Source: an uncultured Clostridiaceae bacterium
Lineage (GTDB): Bacteria > Bacillota > Clostridia > Lachnospirales > Lachnospiraceae
Length of the DNA: 10,474 nt
Assembly (NCBI GenBank): GCA_947175805.1
Contig: CAMWOF010000057.1
Span: 1-10,474, forward strand
Reading direction: 5' to 3'
The stretch's first letter is position 1, and every line of letters starts with the position of its first letter. The position numbers and the translations under genes are program-made. Under the pieces are notes generated by a model. The model did not search any database. It saw nothing but the letters and a program-made list of their open reading frames with translations, and had not been told where the DNA came from. Shown one piece after another: positions 1 to 7,224 of the stretch.

Positions 1-449
1 GAGCTTAAAGAGACATATTTAGAGATTGCCAGCACGGTAACAAAAATCAGCAGACATGCCAACATAATCCAAGGCTTAAAAAGAGATACAATAATCCCTG
101 CTGAAACGGCAATTCCTTTCCCTCCCTTAAAGCCCATATAAAACGGAAAAATATGTCCCAGCCCCACTCCAAAACTGGTATAGAGCACCATCAGCATCGC
201 CATGTCAGGCGCAATATGACTGAATATAATTCTGGCAATGGCACAGGCCAGCAGACATTTAAAAAAATCACCTAAGAGTACAATTAATCCTGCCTTTGCG
301 CCCAGCGTCCGAAGGGCATTTGTAGTTCCCGCATTGCCGCTGCCGTGTTCTCTGATGTCAATTCCATGAAACTTTCCGTAAATAAAAGCTGTCTGAAACA
401 GTCCGAACACATATCCGCCAGCCAGGCAAGCCACCCGATATCCTATCAT
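1..449 (-). CDS. plsY: Glycerol-3-phosphate acyltransferase PlsY, 3' end beyond the window
   Basis: PlsY is an integral membrane enzyme that moves the acyl group from acyl-phosphate to sn-glycerol-3-phosphate, giving lysophosphatidic acid, the first step of phospholipid synthesis in most bacteria. I translated this frame by hand because it has no stop in the window. It begins MIGYRVACLAGG. Family motif 1 is visible as GSGNAGTTNALR (about residues 36-47) and the glycine-rich motif 2 as GHIFPFYMGFKGGKG (about 98-112). Hydrophobic segments lie at about 5-24, 54-76, 84-104 and 115-142. About 149 codons are visible; the family is usually about 200-215 residues, so the C-terminus with motif 3 is missing only because the window ends. 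The ATG overlaps the der stop as ATGA, with an AAGGA nine bases upstream inside der, which suggests translational coupling. Identification is firm. Confidence 0.94.
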   Translation of the reverse strand, partial: MIGYRVACLAGGYVFGLFQTAFIYGKFHGIDIREHGSGNAGTTNALRTLGAKAGLIVLLGDFFKCLLACAIARIIFSHIAPDMAMLMVLYTSFGVGLGHIFPFYMGFKGGKGIAVSAGIIVSLFKPWIMLACLLIFVTVLAISKYVSLS

Positions 450-1774
450 GAGCGATTGTCCTTCCTTTCCCGTATAATGAATTTTAACGGGGTTCCCCTG
501 AAACCAAAGGTATCCCTGATTCTGTTTTCAATGTATCTCGTATAAGAAAAATGCATCAATGCCTTATCATTGACAAAGATTACAAAGGTAGGCGGCTTTA
601 CAGCCACCTGAGTAATATAATAGAGCTTCAACCGCTTTCCCTTGTCGGAAGGCGGCTGCTGCATTGCCACCGCCTCTGCCATAATTTCATTCAACACACC
701 AGTGCCAATTCTCAGTGCATGGTTTTGAATTACAGTATCCAGTAAATCAAATAGCTTCGGCAGGCGCTGCCCCGTCTTTGCCGATATAAATATCAGCTCC
801 GCATAGGGCATATATGCCAGCGTTGTCCGAATCATATCCTGGAATTTGTATACTGTCTTATCATTTTTCTCAATTAAATCCCATTTATTCACAGCGATAA
901 TAACGCCCTTACCTGCCTCGTGGGCAATCCCCGCAATCTTGGCATCCTGGTCCGTCACACCCTCCGTTGCATCTATAACCAAAACCGCCACATCTGCCCG
1001 CTCCACCGCTGCCACTGTACGGACGACACTGTAACGCTCGATGTTCTCCTTGACCTTGCTCTTTCTCCTAAGCCCTGCTGTATCAATAAAAACATACTCC
1101 TGACCATTTCTTACCACAACGGTATCAATAGCATCTCTGGTTGTGCCCGCAATCTCCGATACAATTACCCGCTCCTCGCCAATCAGTTTATTTATAATAG
1201 AGGATTTGCCTGCATTAGGCTTACCGATAACAGCAATCTTCGGACGCTCGTCCTCCTCCTCTGCCCCTTCCAGGGATGGAAATTGCTTTACCACCTCGTC
1301 AAGCAGATCGCCGAGTCCCAGCCGGGATGCCGCAGAGATGGGATACGGGTCTCCAAGCCCTAAGTTATAAAACTCATATACATCCGGCATAAACTTATCA
1401 AAATTGTCGGTCTTATTTACTACCAAAAGCACCGGCTTGCCTGAACGCCGGAGAATGTCCGCAACCCGGTTATCCGCATCCTGTAAGCCCTGCCGTACAT
1501 CCACGATAAAGAGAATCACATCCGCTGTATCAATGGCAATCTGTGCCTGCTCCCGCATGCTTTTTAAGATAATATCGCTGCTCTCCGGCTCAATGCCGCC
1601 TGTATCAATCATTGTAAACTTATAATTTAACCATTCCACATCTGCATAAATACGATCCCTGGTTACACCGGGCGTATCCTCCACGATGGAAATCTTCTCA
1701 CCTGCCAGTACATTAAACAGTGTGGATTTCCCCACATTGGGTCTGCCAACAATGGCAACAATCGGTTTCTGCAT
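446..1774 (-). CDS. der: Ribosome biogenesis GTPase Der (EngA)
   Basis: Der is a tandem-domain GTPase needed for maturation of the 50S ribosomal subunit. The first G domain shows the P-loop GRPNVGKST (residues 10-18), the G2 region PGVTRDR, G3 DTGG and G4 NKTD. The second shows GKPNAGKSS, a TTRD region, DTAG and NKWD. A KH-like C-terminal domain follows, with the family-typical stretch PPTFVIFVN and the ending GTPLKFIIRERK. The length of 442 residues is normal. A longer frame opens at 1795, but its extra seven codons run through the ribosome binding site. AAGGAG at 1781..1786 lies six bases before the ATG at 1774, and family members begin right before the P-loop strand, so 1774 is the start. 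It is probably transcribed from the promoter-like site at 1820..1848 and overlaps plsY by four bases. Confidence 0.97.
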   Translation of the reverse strand: MQKPIVAIVGRPNVGKSTLFNVLAGEKISIVEDTPGVTRDRIYADVEWLNYKFTMIDTGGIEPESSDIILKSMREQAQIAIDTADVILFIVDVRQGLQDADNRVADILRRSGKPVLLVVNKTDNFDKFMPDVYEFYNLGLGDPYPISAASRLGLGDLLDEVVKQFPSLEGAEEEDERPKIAVIGKPNAGKSSIINKLIGEERVIVSEIAGTTRDAIDTVVVRNGQEYVFIDTAGLRRKSKVKENIERYSVVRTVAAVERADVAVLVIDATEGVTDQDAKIAGIAHEAGKGVIIAVNKWDLIEKNDKTVYKFQDMIRTTLAYMPYAELIFISAKTGQRLPKLFDLLDTVIQNHALRIGTGVLNEIMAEAVAMQQPPSDKGKRLKLYYITQVAVKPPTFVIFVNDKALMHFSYTRYIENRIRDTFGFRGTPLKFIIRERKDNRS

Positions 1775-1780
1775 AATAAA

Positions 1781-1786
1781 CTCCTT
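1781..1786 (-). promoter_or_regulatory. Ribosome binding site that fixes the der start
   Basis: On the minus strand AAGGAG is followed by six bases and then the ATG at 1774. The alternative ATG at 1795 lies upstream of this site and would translate it as codons, so the site decides the start of der. Confidence 0.85.
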
Positions 1787-1819
1787 ACTGTTCACATCTT
1801 CTTTCGCATATTTGAATCA

Positions 1820-1848
1820 ATATTACAATATTAAAAAGAAGTTGTAAA
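1820..1848 (-). promoter_or_regulatory. Candidate sigma-A-type promoter of der-plsY
   Basis: Minus strand: TTTACA (1848..1843), a 17-base spacer, then TAATAT (1825..1820). The -35 matches five of six consensus bases and the -10 four of six. The site lies in the AT-rich 122-base gap between the galE stop and der, about 45 bases before the der start. The same TAATAT occurs again eight bases upstream because CAATATTA is tandemly repeated on the plus strand at 1818..1833. This would let der and plsY be expressed independently of the upstream operon. No intrinsic terminator was seen after galE, so read-through is also possible. AT-rich gaps give such matches by chance, so confidence is moderate. 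Confidence 0.5.
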
Positions 1849-1896
1849 GCATCGGCATTGAACTTTTCTTCTTTTGGATAAAACATGCCCAAATCA

Positions 1897-2913
1897 TTAT
1901 CCTTCGTATCCGTTGGGATTTTGAGACTGCCAACGCCAGGAATCCTCGCACATTTCTTGAATTCCGTACTGTGCCTCCCAGCCCAATTCCTCTTTGGCCA
2001 ATGCAGCGTCCGCATAACAGACGGCGATATCCCCTGCACGCCGTTCTTTAATCTCATAAGGAAGCTCTTTTTTACATGCCTTGCTAAATGCCTTTATGAC
2101 ATCCAGCACACTGTAGCCGATTCCTGTTCCGAGATTATATATTTTGATGCCGGGATTTTCTTTTATTTTATTAATTGCCTTCACATGTCCCTTCGCCAAA
2201 TCCACTACATGGATATAGTCCCGCACGCCGGTTCCGTCCGGCGTATCATAGTCATTTCCAAACACGCCGATGCAAGGAAGCTTCCCGATGGCAACCTGGG
2301 CAACATAGGGCAACAGATTATTCGGTATTCCCTTAGGATCCTCCCCTATCATACCGCTTTTATGGGCGCCGATAGGATTAAAATAGCGGAGCAATATCAC
2401 ATTCCATGACGCATCCGCAGTATGGAGATCCGTTAATATCTGCTCTAACATATGCTTCGTCCAGCCATAGGGATTGGTGCATACGCCCTTTGGGCATTCC
2501 TCCGTAATCGGAATCACTGCGGGGTCTCCGTATACGGTAGCCGAAGAAGAAAAAATAATGTTTTTACAGCCATTTTCCCGCATTGCTCTGCACAGGCAAA
2601 GCGTCCCCGCAATATTGTTTTCATAGTATTCTAAAGGCTTGTCCACAGACTCCCCCACTGCCTTTAAGCCGGCAAAATGGATAACGGTATCCGGCTTTTC
2701 CTTTGCAAAAATACCGTTCATCGCTTCATAATCCCTGATATCGGCACGGTAAAATGTAAGCGTCTTTCCGGTAATCTCACGAATTCGCTCCACCGCCTTT
2801 TCACTTGCATTATAGAGGTTATCGACAATGACAACCTCATAGCCCTCCTCTAACAGCTCCACACAGGTGTGGCTTCCGATGTATCCGGCGCCACCCGTCA
2901 CTAAAATTTTCAT
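1897..2913 (-). CDS. galE: UDP-glucose 4-epimerase GalE
   Basis: GalE interconverts UDP-glucose and UDP-galactose using tightly bound NAD, in the Leloir pathway, and supplies UDP-galactose for surface polysaccharides. It is an extended short-chain dehydrogenase. The NAD-binding motif TGGAGYIGSHT is at residues 6-16, the SSSATVYG segment with the catalytic serine at about S124 is at 122-129, and the YxxxK pair is Y149/K153. The ending QNPNGYEG is typical, and 338 residues is the normal length. The start has a strong AAGGAGG with six-base spacing. pgeF ends 34 bases upstream, so galE is probably the last gene of the long operon. No galK, galT or galactose regulator is in view, so a role in envelope sugar synthesis seems more likely here than galactose catabolism; that part is inference. 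Confidence 0.96.
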   Translation of the reverse strand: MKILVTGGAGYIGSHTCVELLEEGYEVVIVDNLYNASEKAVERIREITGKTLTFYRADIRDYEAMNGIFAKEKPDTVIHFAGLKAVGESVDKPLEYYENNIAGTLCLCRAMRENGCKNIIFSSSATVYGDPAVIPITEECPKGVCTNPYGWTKHMLEQILTDLHTADASWNVILLRYFNPIGAHKSGMIGEDPKGIPNNLLPYVAQVAIGKLPCIGVFGNDYDTPDGTGVRDYIHVVDLAKGHVKAINKIKENPGIKIYNLGTGIGYSVLDVIKAFSKACKKELPYEIKERRAGDIAVCYADAALAKEELGWEAQYGIQEMCEDSWRWQSQNPNGYEG

Positions 2914-2947
2914 TTACTTCCTCCTTTTAATATAGGTCGGATGCTGC

Positions 2948-3796
2948 TTACTTTAACATCATGACAACGCCCAGATTGCCCCGCAGTCCCTTGCTGGCTC
3001 TGTGGGAAAACAACAATTCGGGATTACAGCAGGTACAGATATCCGTCACGTCAATGTGCTCCGGCAGCATGCCTGCCTCCGTTAATGTCAGATAACACGC
3101 CTGCTGCAAATCCAAAAGATATTTTCCGTTTCCCCGTGAAACAGCAAGCTTCACGTAATCCTCCTCTCCGAACTCTTCCAAAAAAGCCTGCGCTACATCC
3201 TCACTGACCTCATAACAGTTTTGGCAGATGGAAGGCGCAATGGCACCGATGACATCCGCTGCGTCTGTGTCGTAAGCAGCCCTCATTGCCTCTAACATCT
3301 GCTTTCCAATCCGCGCCACTGTTCCCTTCCAGCCGGAGTGCGCCATGGCAATCACTTCATGTACCGGATCATAAAACAAAAGCGGCACACAGTCCGCATA
3401 AAAGGTAATCATCGGCACATATTTTTCATTCGTCATAAGCCCGTCCGTATCCTTGATATCGGAAGGCACTGTGATTCCTTTTCCACAATCCTCAGCCGTG
3501 ACCCTGCGGATATTGGCAAAATGTACCTGGTCAGAAAACACAAGCCGATGTGCAGGATACCCCAGTGCGGTGGCAAACCGTCTGTGGTTTTCATCCACCC
3601 TTGTCTGCACATCCCCTCTGGCATAGCTTAGGTTCATAGCACCCAAATAGCCCTCGCTGATGCCGCCAAGCCTGGTGCTCATGCCGTGAAGCACCCCTGC
3701 CGCAGTCAGCTTGGGAAATGTAATAAATGCCACACCATTCTTCTCATTCCAAATTGTAGTGCGGCAATCATTTTTATAGGTTATTTTATGATTCAT
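2948..3796 (-). CDS. pgeF: Peptidoglycan editing factor PgeF (YfiH/YlmD, laccase-domain family)
   Basis: This is a member of the family long labelled multicopper polyphenol oxidase or laccase domain. The Escherichia coli member removes L-serine misincorporated in place of L-alanine in the peptidoglycan precursor UDP-MurNAc-peptide. The probable metal ligands lie in the expected motifs: H92 in QVHF, C136 in ADCVPL and H153 in AHSGWKGT. The C-terminal motif CTCCNPELLFSHRAS (about 254-268) and the GNLGVVMML ending also fit. The length is 282 residues. An ATG at 3808 opens a frame four codons longer, but GGAG at 3806..3803 is six bases before the ATG at 3796, so I prefer 3796. Family identity is firm. 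The substrate in this organism is inferred from the E. coli protein, and other activities such as purine nucleosidase have been reported for relatives. Confidence 0.92.
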   Translation of the reverse strand: MNHKITYKNDCRTTIWNEKNGVAFITFPKLTAAGVLHGMSTRLGGISEGYLGAMNLSYARGDVQTRVDENHRRFATALGYPAHRLVFSDQVHFANIRRVTAEDCGKGITVPSDIKDTDGLMTNEKYVPMITFYADCVPLLFYDPVHEVIAMAHSGWKGTVARIGKQMLEAMRAAYDTDAADVIGAIAPSICQNCYEVSEDVAQAFLEEFGEEDYVKLAVSRGNGKYLLDLQQACYLTLTEAGMLPEHIDVTDICTCCNPELLFSHRASKGLRGNLGVVMMLK

Positions 3797-3802
3797 AGTA
3801 TA

Positions 3803-3806
3803 CTCC
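3803..3806 (-). promoter_or_regulatory. Ribosome binding site that fixes the pgeF start
   Basis: GGAG on the minus strand, followed by a six-base spacer and the ATG at 3796. It overlaps the rival ATG at 3808, which itself has no convincing site in front of it. Confidence 0.6.
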
Positions 3807-3881
3807 ATATCCGTTATAATCTATGCAGCAGAATAGGAAGATAAACAAGCAGATTTGCCTGATAATCAACGATACAGTACA

Positions 3882-4244
3882 CTAGGCACAAAAATCAAAG
3901 GCATTCTCAATATGCCTGATTGTGCCGTCACCGCAGATGCCAATAACATCAAATCTGCAGGGTAAATCCTTCCCTGCACAATATCCCGCATAATGCCACA
4001 AGGCAACCCTGCATATCTGTCTCTGCTTTCTTTTGTCCACCGTGGCTAACGGGTCACCATAGGCATCGCTGCTTCTGTATCTGACCTCCACATAAACGAT
4101 AACACCGTCCTTTTTCGCAATGATGTCCAGTTCTCCCCGGGGATTATGGTAATTTCGTTCCAGTATCTCATAGCCCTTATCTAACAGATAAGACGCCGCT
4201 ATATCCTCATATCGGCTCCCAAGCTGCCGTTTATTTGATGTCAT
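3882..4244 (-). CDS. yraN: YraN family (UPF0102) endonuclease-like protein
   Basis: A 120-residue UPF0102 protein with a restriction-endonuclease-like fold related to Holliday-junction resolvases. A precise cellular role is not established. The N-terminal helix carries the family signature GSRYEDIAASYL (about 9-20). The core follows with RNYHNPRGELDIIAKKDG and VYVEVRYRS, so the probable metal site is E38/D40 plus the E of EVR. The usual ExK lysine is an arginine here, a variant I recall as common in this family. The region DPLATVDKRKQRQI is also typical, and the length is normal. It sits 20 bases after the FlhB-like gene, with AGAGGGA as ribosome binding site. In Firmicutes yraN is often found beside rnhB, so the neighbourhood supports the call. 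No promoter is seen between them. Confidence 0.9.
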   Translation of the reverse strand: MTSNKRQLGSRYEDIAASYLLDKGYEILERNYHNPRGELDIIAKKDGVIVYVEVRYRSSDAYGDPLATVDKRKQRQICRVALWHYAGYCAGKDLPCRFDVIGICGDGTIRHIENAFDFCA

Positions 4245-4264
4245 TCAAAAAATTCCCTCTTTAA

Positions 4265-4540
4265 CTATTTCAGCTTCTTTTTCAGCTTATCCATCTTATC
4301 CACATATACTAAAATCTCTGCAACTACACCATATAGCTCCGGCGGGATATAATCCCCGATATCGAGCTTCAACAGGGTATTGGCAAGCCCCTGATCCACA
4401 TACATAGGAACCTCATGCTCCTTTGCTTTTTCCATGATACGCTCCGCAACGGCTCCCTGTCCACTGGCAATCACCTTCGGTGCGGCATCATCAGGGTCAT
4501 ACTGTAGTGCGACTGCTTTTTTCCTTTTTTCCTCTGCCAT
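4265..4540 (-). CDS. ylqH: FlhB C-terminal-domain-like protein (YlqH type)
   Basis: A 91-residue soluble protein matching only the cytoplasmic C-terminal domain of FlhB/YscU export-switch proteins. The conserved run is AVALQYDP (about 9-16), APKVIASGQG (19-28), AERIMEKAKEHEVP (31-44) and a segment ending DIGDYIPPELYGVVAEIL (60-77). FlhB normally has four transmembrane helices before this domain and cleaves itself at an NPTH motif just before the AVALxYD strand. Here the protein begins about eight residues before that strand, with KRKK where NPTH would be, so neither membrane part nor cleavage site exists. The ribosome binding site is GGGAAGG. The gene follows the FliK-like gene by 60 bases, the order I recall from Bacillus subtilis ylqG-ylqH after rnhB. 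Its function is unknown; the family call is firm. Confidence 0.88.
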   Translation of the reverse strand: MAEEKRKKAVALQYDPDDAAPKVIASGQGAVAERIMEKAKEHEVPMYVDQGLANTLLKLDIGDYIPPELYGVVAEILVYVDKMDKLKKKLK

Positions 4541-4600
4541 CGTTTTTACCTTCCCGACCTTCGGTCTGCATGCTCATATTTGTTTCCCTGTTATAGTACA

Positions 4601-6397
4601 TTATGTTCGCACATCAAAGTTATAGCGCTTGACGGATTTCTCTGCATCCGGGTCAATAATCTCCTCCACCACAGGGCTCTTTTTCACCTCAGGCTTTTTC
4701 TTCACCTCATGGCTCAGCTGCAGTCCCTTGGCCTCTAATTTTTCCTCCAGCTCTGATATATTGGACGCCACAATGCGGACAGATTTCTGATCCTGGAATG
4801 TAAATACAGCATGTACTTTTTTGCCGTTCAGGCTTACATATACATCAGTGGGGCCAAGCTGCTCCATATCCAAATGAAACAATACGCTGATATTATCCTT
4901 TTTCTGTGCCAGCTTCTTTTTATCCGCATAGACATATAATTCGCTGTTTGTCACATTTTCAGAGAGCTTAACCGGCATCTGGGCATATATAAAATTCTGG
5001 TTGATGTCCTGCATGAATTTTAACTGCTGCTGCATCTGCCCACTCTGTTTGCCAAACTCCTGGTTTCCTGCTCCCTTTTCCTCTAAAGAGGCAGACAGCT
5101 TCTGCATATCCCTCTGCATACGGTCATACAGTTCGTCAATCTCCTTCGGCTCCTTCATTTTCTCCGGATGGATGCTCCACGCCGACTTTACCGCATCATT
5201 CAGCAGCTTCTGATACCCGGAACTTTTTATGAGATTCCGTATATCCAATTCCCTGAGATTTGTCATAAGTGCGGAAAGCTGATTTAAAAGCACCTCCGGG
5301 CTGGCGGCGCTCTGTAACAAACTCACCGTTTGCTCCGGTGGCATGCCCGCCTTAGTCAGCGCATGGGACAGAGAGAAAAATTCACTTTCCTTTAATGGGA
5401 GATTGGGGTTCGTAATCACCTGCTCCTGCATCGGATTTTTTATCTGCACAGCATCTGTATTTTCCGTTGTTTCCATTGCTTCCATGGTTTTCATGGCCTT
5501 CTCCGGCGGAGTGCCGCCAGCTTGGGCAGCCAAGCCCTCAGGCAATGATTCAGGTGCCATTCCGGTTTCGCCCGTTTGCTCCGGCACACCAGTAAATGAA
5601 ACATTTACTTCACCCTCTGCAAGCTGTGTCTGCATCATCTGACGGAAGACTTCCAGACCGTCCTGGGGCACCGGCGTTTCACTGCCGGAATAAACTACAT
5701 CCATGATCTGGCTGTTCAGCTCTAAAAGCTGTGAAATCTCAGCCCCCTCTGCCAAATCCGCAAACGCTGAAACCAGCGTATCCGCCATGCCGTTAACCGT
5801 ACCGGATACCTGATGGCTATAATTTATGTAGCTCTCATACTGACTGATATTTCCTTCCGTCACGGGAAGTCCCAACTTATTCATGGATACCAGTGTCTCT
5901 AACCTTGCCTCAGGAAACCGATAAGACTGCTGTAGCAGCTTCATGATACTGCTTTTGTCCAGCGGCTCCCCCGCATTCATCAGCGCCATAGCAATATTGC
6001 CGTTTTTCTCTGACAGGGAAAAACCGTTTGCCGTTAATACACGCTCTGCAACAGCAGACATCTGCTGCTGCTCCTGATTTGGAAGCGCCTTAAGTAAAAG
6101 CTGCTCTGCAGAATTTTCCCTCACCATAAAGCGCAGAGCATCTCCGATGTTCACCGGAATCGGCTCACCAAGCCTTGCATGCATCTGGCTTCCATCAGAG
6201 ATGCGGATGGTAATGTCCTGCCCCTTTACATCGGTAACCTCACCCAAAAAGATGTCACCAGGATTTAGCGCCGCCATTGAAATACCGCGGCCTTCGGCGC
6301 TTTTTGCCGCCTGAGACACAGAGGAGGCAGACGCGGCCTGTGTACTGTCATTTCTGCCCTTATAAAGAGAATTATAAATCTGACTTACAATATCCAT
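4601..6397 (-). CDS. FliK-like (flagellar hook-length control C-domain-like) protein of unknown function
   Basis: A 598-residue protein with no signal peptide or membrane helix. A beta-rich N-terminal domain spans about 44-105 (GDIFLGEVTDVKGQD, then GDALRFMV). A helical region with two units of the type seen in this family follows (around LLNAG/LMNAGEPLDKSSI and LTKAGMPPEQTVSLL). Between them lies a low-complexity, Met/Glu/Thr/Pro-rich linker. The C-terminal part (about 464-564) has the beta pattern of the FliK C-terminal domain, including a strand ending in LGPTDVYVSL, then a lysine/proline-rich tail and DVRT. It precedes the FlhB-like gene, matching the FliK-FlhB partnership of flagellar export, yet no flagellar gene is in view. 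It probably corresponds to B. subtilis ylqG by position. GGAGG at 6407..6403 is five bases before the ATG at 6397, so the rival ATGs at 6409 and 6421 are less likely. Confidence 0.75.
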   Translation of the reverse strand: MDIVSQIYNSLYKGRNDSTQAASASSVSQAAKSAEGRGISMAALNPGDIFLGEVTDVKGQDITIRISDGSQMHARLGEPIPVNIGDALRFMVRENSAEQLLLKALPNQEQQQMSAVAERVLTANGFSLSEKNGNIAMALMNAGEPLDKSSIMKLLQQSYRFPEARLETLVSMNKLGLPVTEGNISQYESYINYSHQVSGTVNGMADTLVSAFADLAEGAEISQLLELNSQIMDVVYSGSETPVPQDGLEVFRQMMQTQLAEGEVNVSFTGVPEQTGETGMAPESLPEGLAAQAGGTPPEKAMKTMEAMETTENTDAVQIKNPMQEQVITNPNLPLKESEFFSLSHALTKAGMPPEQTVSLLQSAASPEVLLNQLSALMTNLRELDIRNLIKSSGYQKLLNDAVKSAWSIHPEKMKEPKEIDELYDRMQRDMQKLSASLEEKGAGNQEFGKQSGQMQQQLKFMQDINQNFIYAQMPVKLSENVTNSELYVYADKKKLAQKKDNISVLFHLDMEQLGPTDVYVSLNGKKVHAVFTFQDQKSVRIVASNISELEEKLEAKGLQLSHEVKKKPEVKKSPVVEEIIDPDAEKSVKRYNFDVRT

Positions 6398-6402
6398 GTC
6401 TG

Positions 6403-6407
6403 CCTCC
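6403..6407 (-). promoter_or_regulatory. Ribosome binding site that fixes the FliK-like start
   Basis: GGAGG on the minus strand with five bases to the ATG at 6397. The two upstream in-frame ATGs (6409, 6421) have only a weak GGGGA or nothing before them. Confidence 0.7.
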
Positions 6408-6459
6408 ATTTCCCCGGACATCTAATCTGCTGTCTTGCTTGCAAGATAAAACCGGGTTA

Positions 6460-7212
6460 TTATATGATACCTTTTATAAAAGTCCTTCTATGTATATCGC
6501 AGGGCCCTAACACACGAATCGCCTCTATATGCTGCTTTGTGCCATAGCCACTGTGCTTTGCAAAACCATAGCCGGGATATACGCTGTCATAGTTTTCCAT
6601 CATATGGTCCCTGGTCACCTTAGCAACAATACTGGCAGCCGCAATGGAAATACTCTTGGCATCCCCTTTGATAATCGGCACCTGCTTTATATTTATATCG
6701 GGTATTGTTACTGCATCATTTAACAATATGCCGGGTTTCACAGAAAGTTCGGAAATTGCCATCCGCATCGCCTCATAGGTCGCCTGCAGGATATTAATCT
6801 CATCAATACGCTTCTCTGATGCCATACCAATCCCTACGGCTACCGCCTCCTCTATAATCTGCCTGTAAAGCAGCTCCCGCTTCGCCTTGGACAACTGTTT
6901 GGAATCATTTACATAAAGAAGTCTCGTATCCTTCGGCAGAATCACTGCACATGCTACCACCGGTCCTGCTAACGGGCCTCTGCCCACCTCATCAATTCCA
7001 CAAATATAATCATAGCCGGCATACTGCTTCTCATATGCCTTCATCTTTTCTATTCTGGCAAGCTCCGCCTCATAAGCTGACAGACGCTTTGCTGCCGCTG
7101 CCACCTGCTTTATAACACCGACCCTCTGATCCTCTGAAAACTCCGTAATCAGCGATGCCAATTCTCTTTCATCTGCTGTTTTTAGAATATTTGTTATCTC
7201 TGTAATCGTCAT
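6460..7212 (-). CDS. rnhB: Ribonuclease HII
   Basis: RNase HII cuts the RNA strand of RNA-DNA hybrids and starts removal of single ribonucleotides misincorporated in DNA. The four acidic catalytic positions are visible: D74 and E75 in GIDEVGRGPLAGP, D166 in LLNDAVTI and D202 in VTRDHM. The GRG motif at 77-79 recognises the RNA-DNA junction in this family. The run KGDAKSISIAAASIVAKV (182-199) and the YPGYGFAKHSGYGT segment are also typical. An N-terminal extension of about 66 residues, helical and charged, precedes the core, as in other Firmicutes RNase HII proteins; 250 residues is the expected length. The start has AGAGGG five bases upstream. It lies 12 bases after lepB copy B, so the two are almost certainly cotranscribed. 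Confidence 0.97.
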   Translation of the reverse strand: MTITEITNILKTADERELASLITEFSEDQRVGVIKQVAAAAKRLSAYEAELARIEKMKAYEKQYAGYDYICGIDEVGRGPLAGPVVACAVILPKDTRLLYVNDSKQLSKAKRELLYRQIIEEAVAVGIGMASEKRIDEINILQATYEAMRMAISELSVKPGILLNDAVTIPDINIKQVPIIKGDAKSISIAAASIVAKVTRDHMMENYDSVYPGYGFAKHSGYGTKQHIEAIRVLGPCDIHRRTFIKGII

Positions 7213-7224
7213 CCTATCCCTCTT

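Noticed and set aside
920..1363. A 147-codon plus-strand frame across der, and similar plus-strand frames across galE, the FliK-like gene and rbgA.
   Set aside because: They lie antisense to well-identified genes, show no family motif and have unnatural composition, so they are shadows of the coding strand.
1785..1886. A 33-codon minus-strand frame starting MFYPKEEKF in the galE-der gap, ending just before the der ribosome binding site.
   Set aside because: No ribosome binding site, it overlaps the promoter-like site, and it is the tail of a longer frame that shadows galE. galE itself ends at its normal C-terminus, so no frameshift is implied.
1876..1902. GGATAA ... TTATCC inverted repeat at the end of galE, considered as a terminator.
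   Set aside because: AT-rich six-pair stem with a 15-base loop and no T-run; unlikely to terminate transcription.
3433..3624. A 63-codon minus-strand frame inside pgeF.
   Set aside because: It is in another frame of a clear pgeF gene, with no ribosome binding site and no recognisable product.
3797..3881. Possible promoter before pgeF in the 85-base gap after yraN (TTGTTT, CATAGA and TATAAC words).
   Set aside because: No pair of hexamers has both acceptable matches and 16-18 base spacing. An internal promoter cannot be excluded but is not supported.
4498..4577. A 26-codon frame (MSMQTEGREGKND...) with AGGGA upstream, overlapping the FlhB-like start in another frame.
   Set aside because: The downstream ATG at 4540 has a better GGGAAGG site and a family-matching product. 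The short product is low-complexity and charged, with no recognisable feature.
6433..6446. Perfect inverted repeat TCTTGC-TT-GCAAGA between rnhB and the FliK-like gene.
   Set aside because: The loop is only two bases and no T-run follows, so it is not a terminator. A single 14-base palindrome is weak evidence for an operator.
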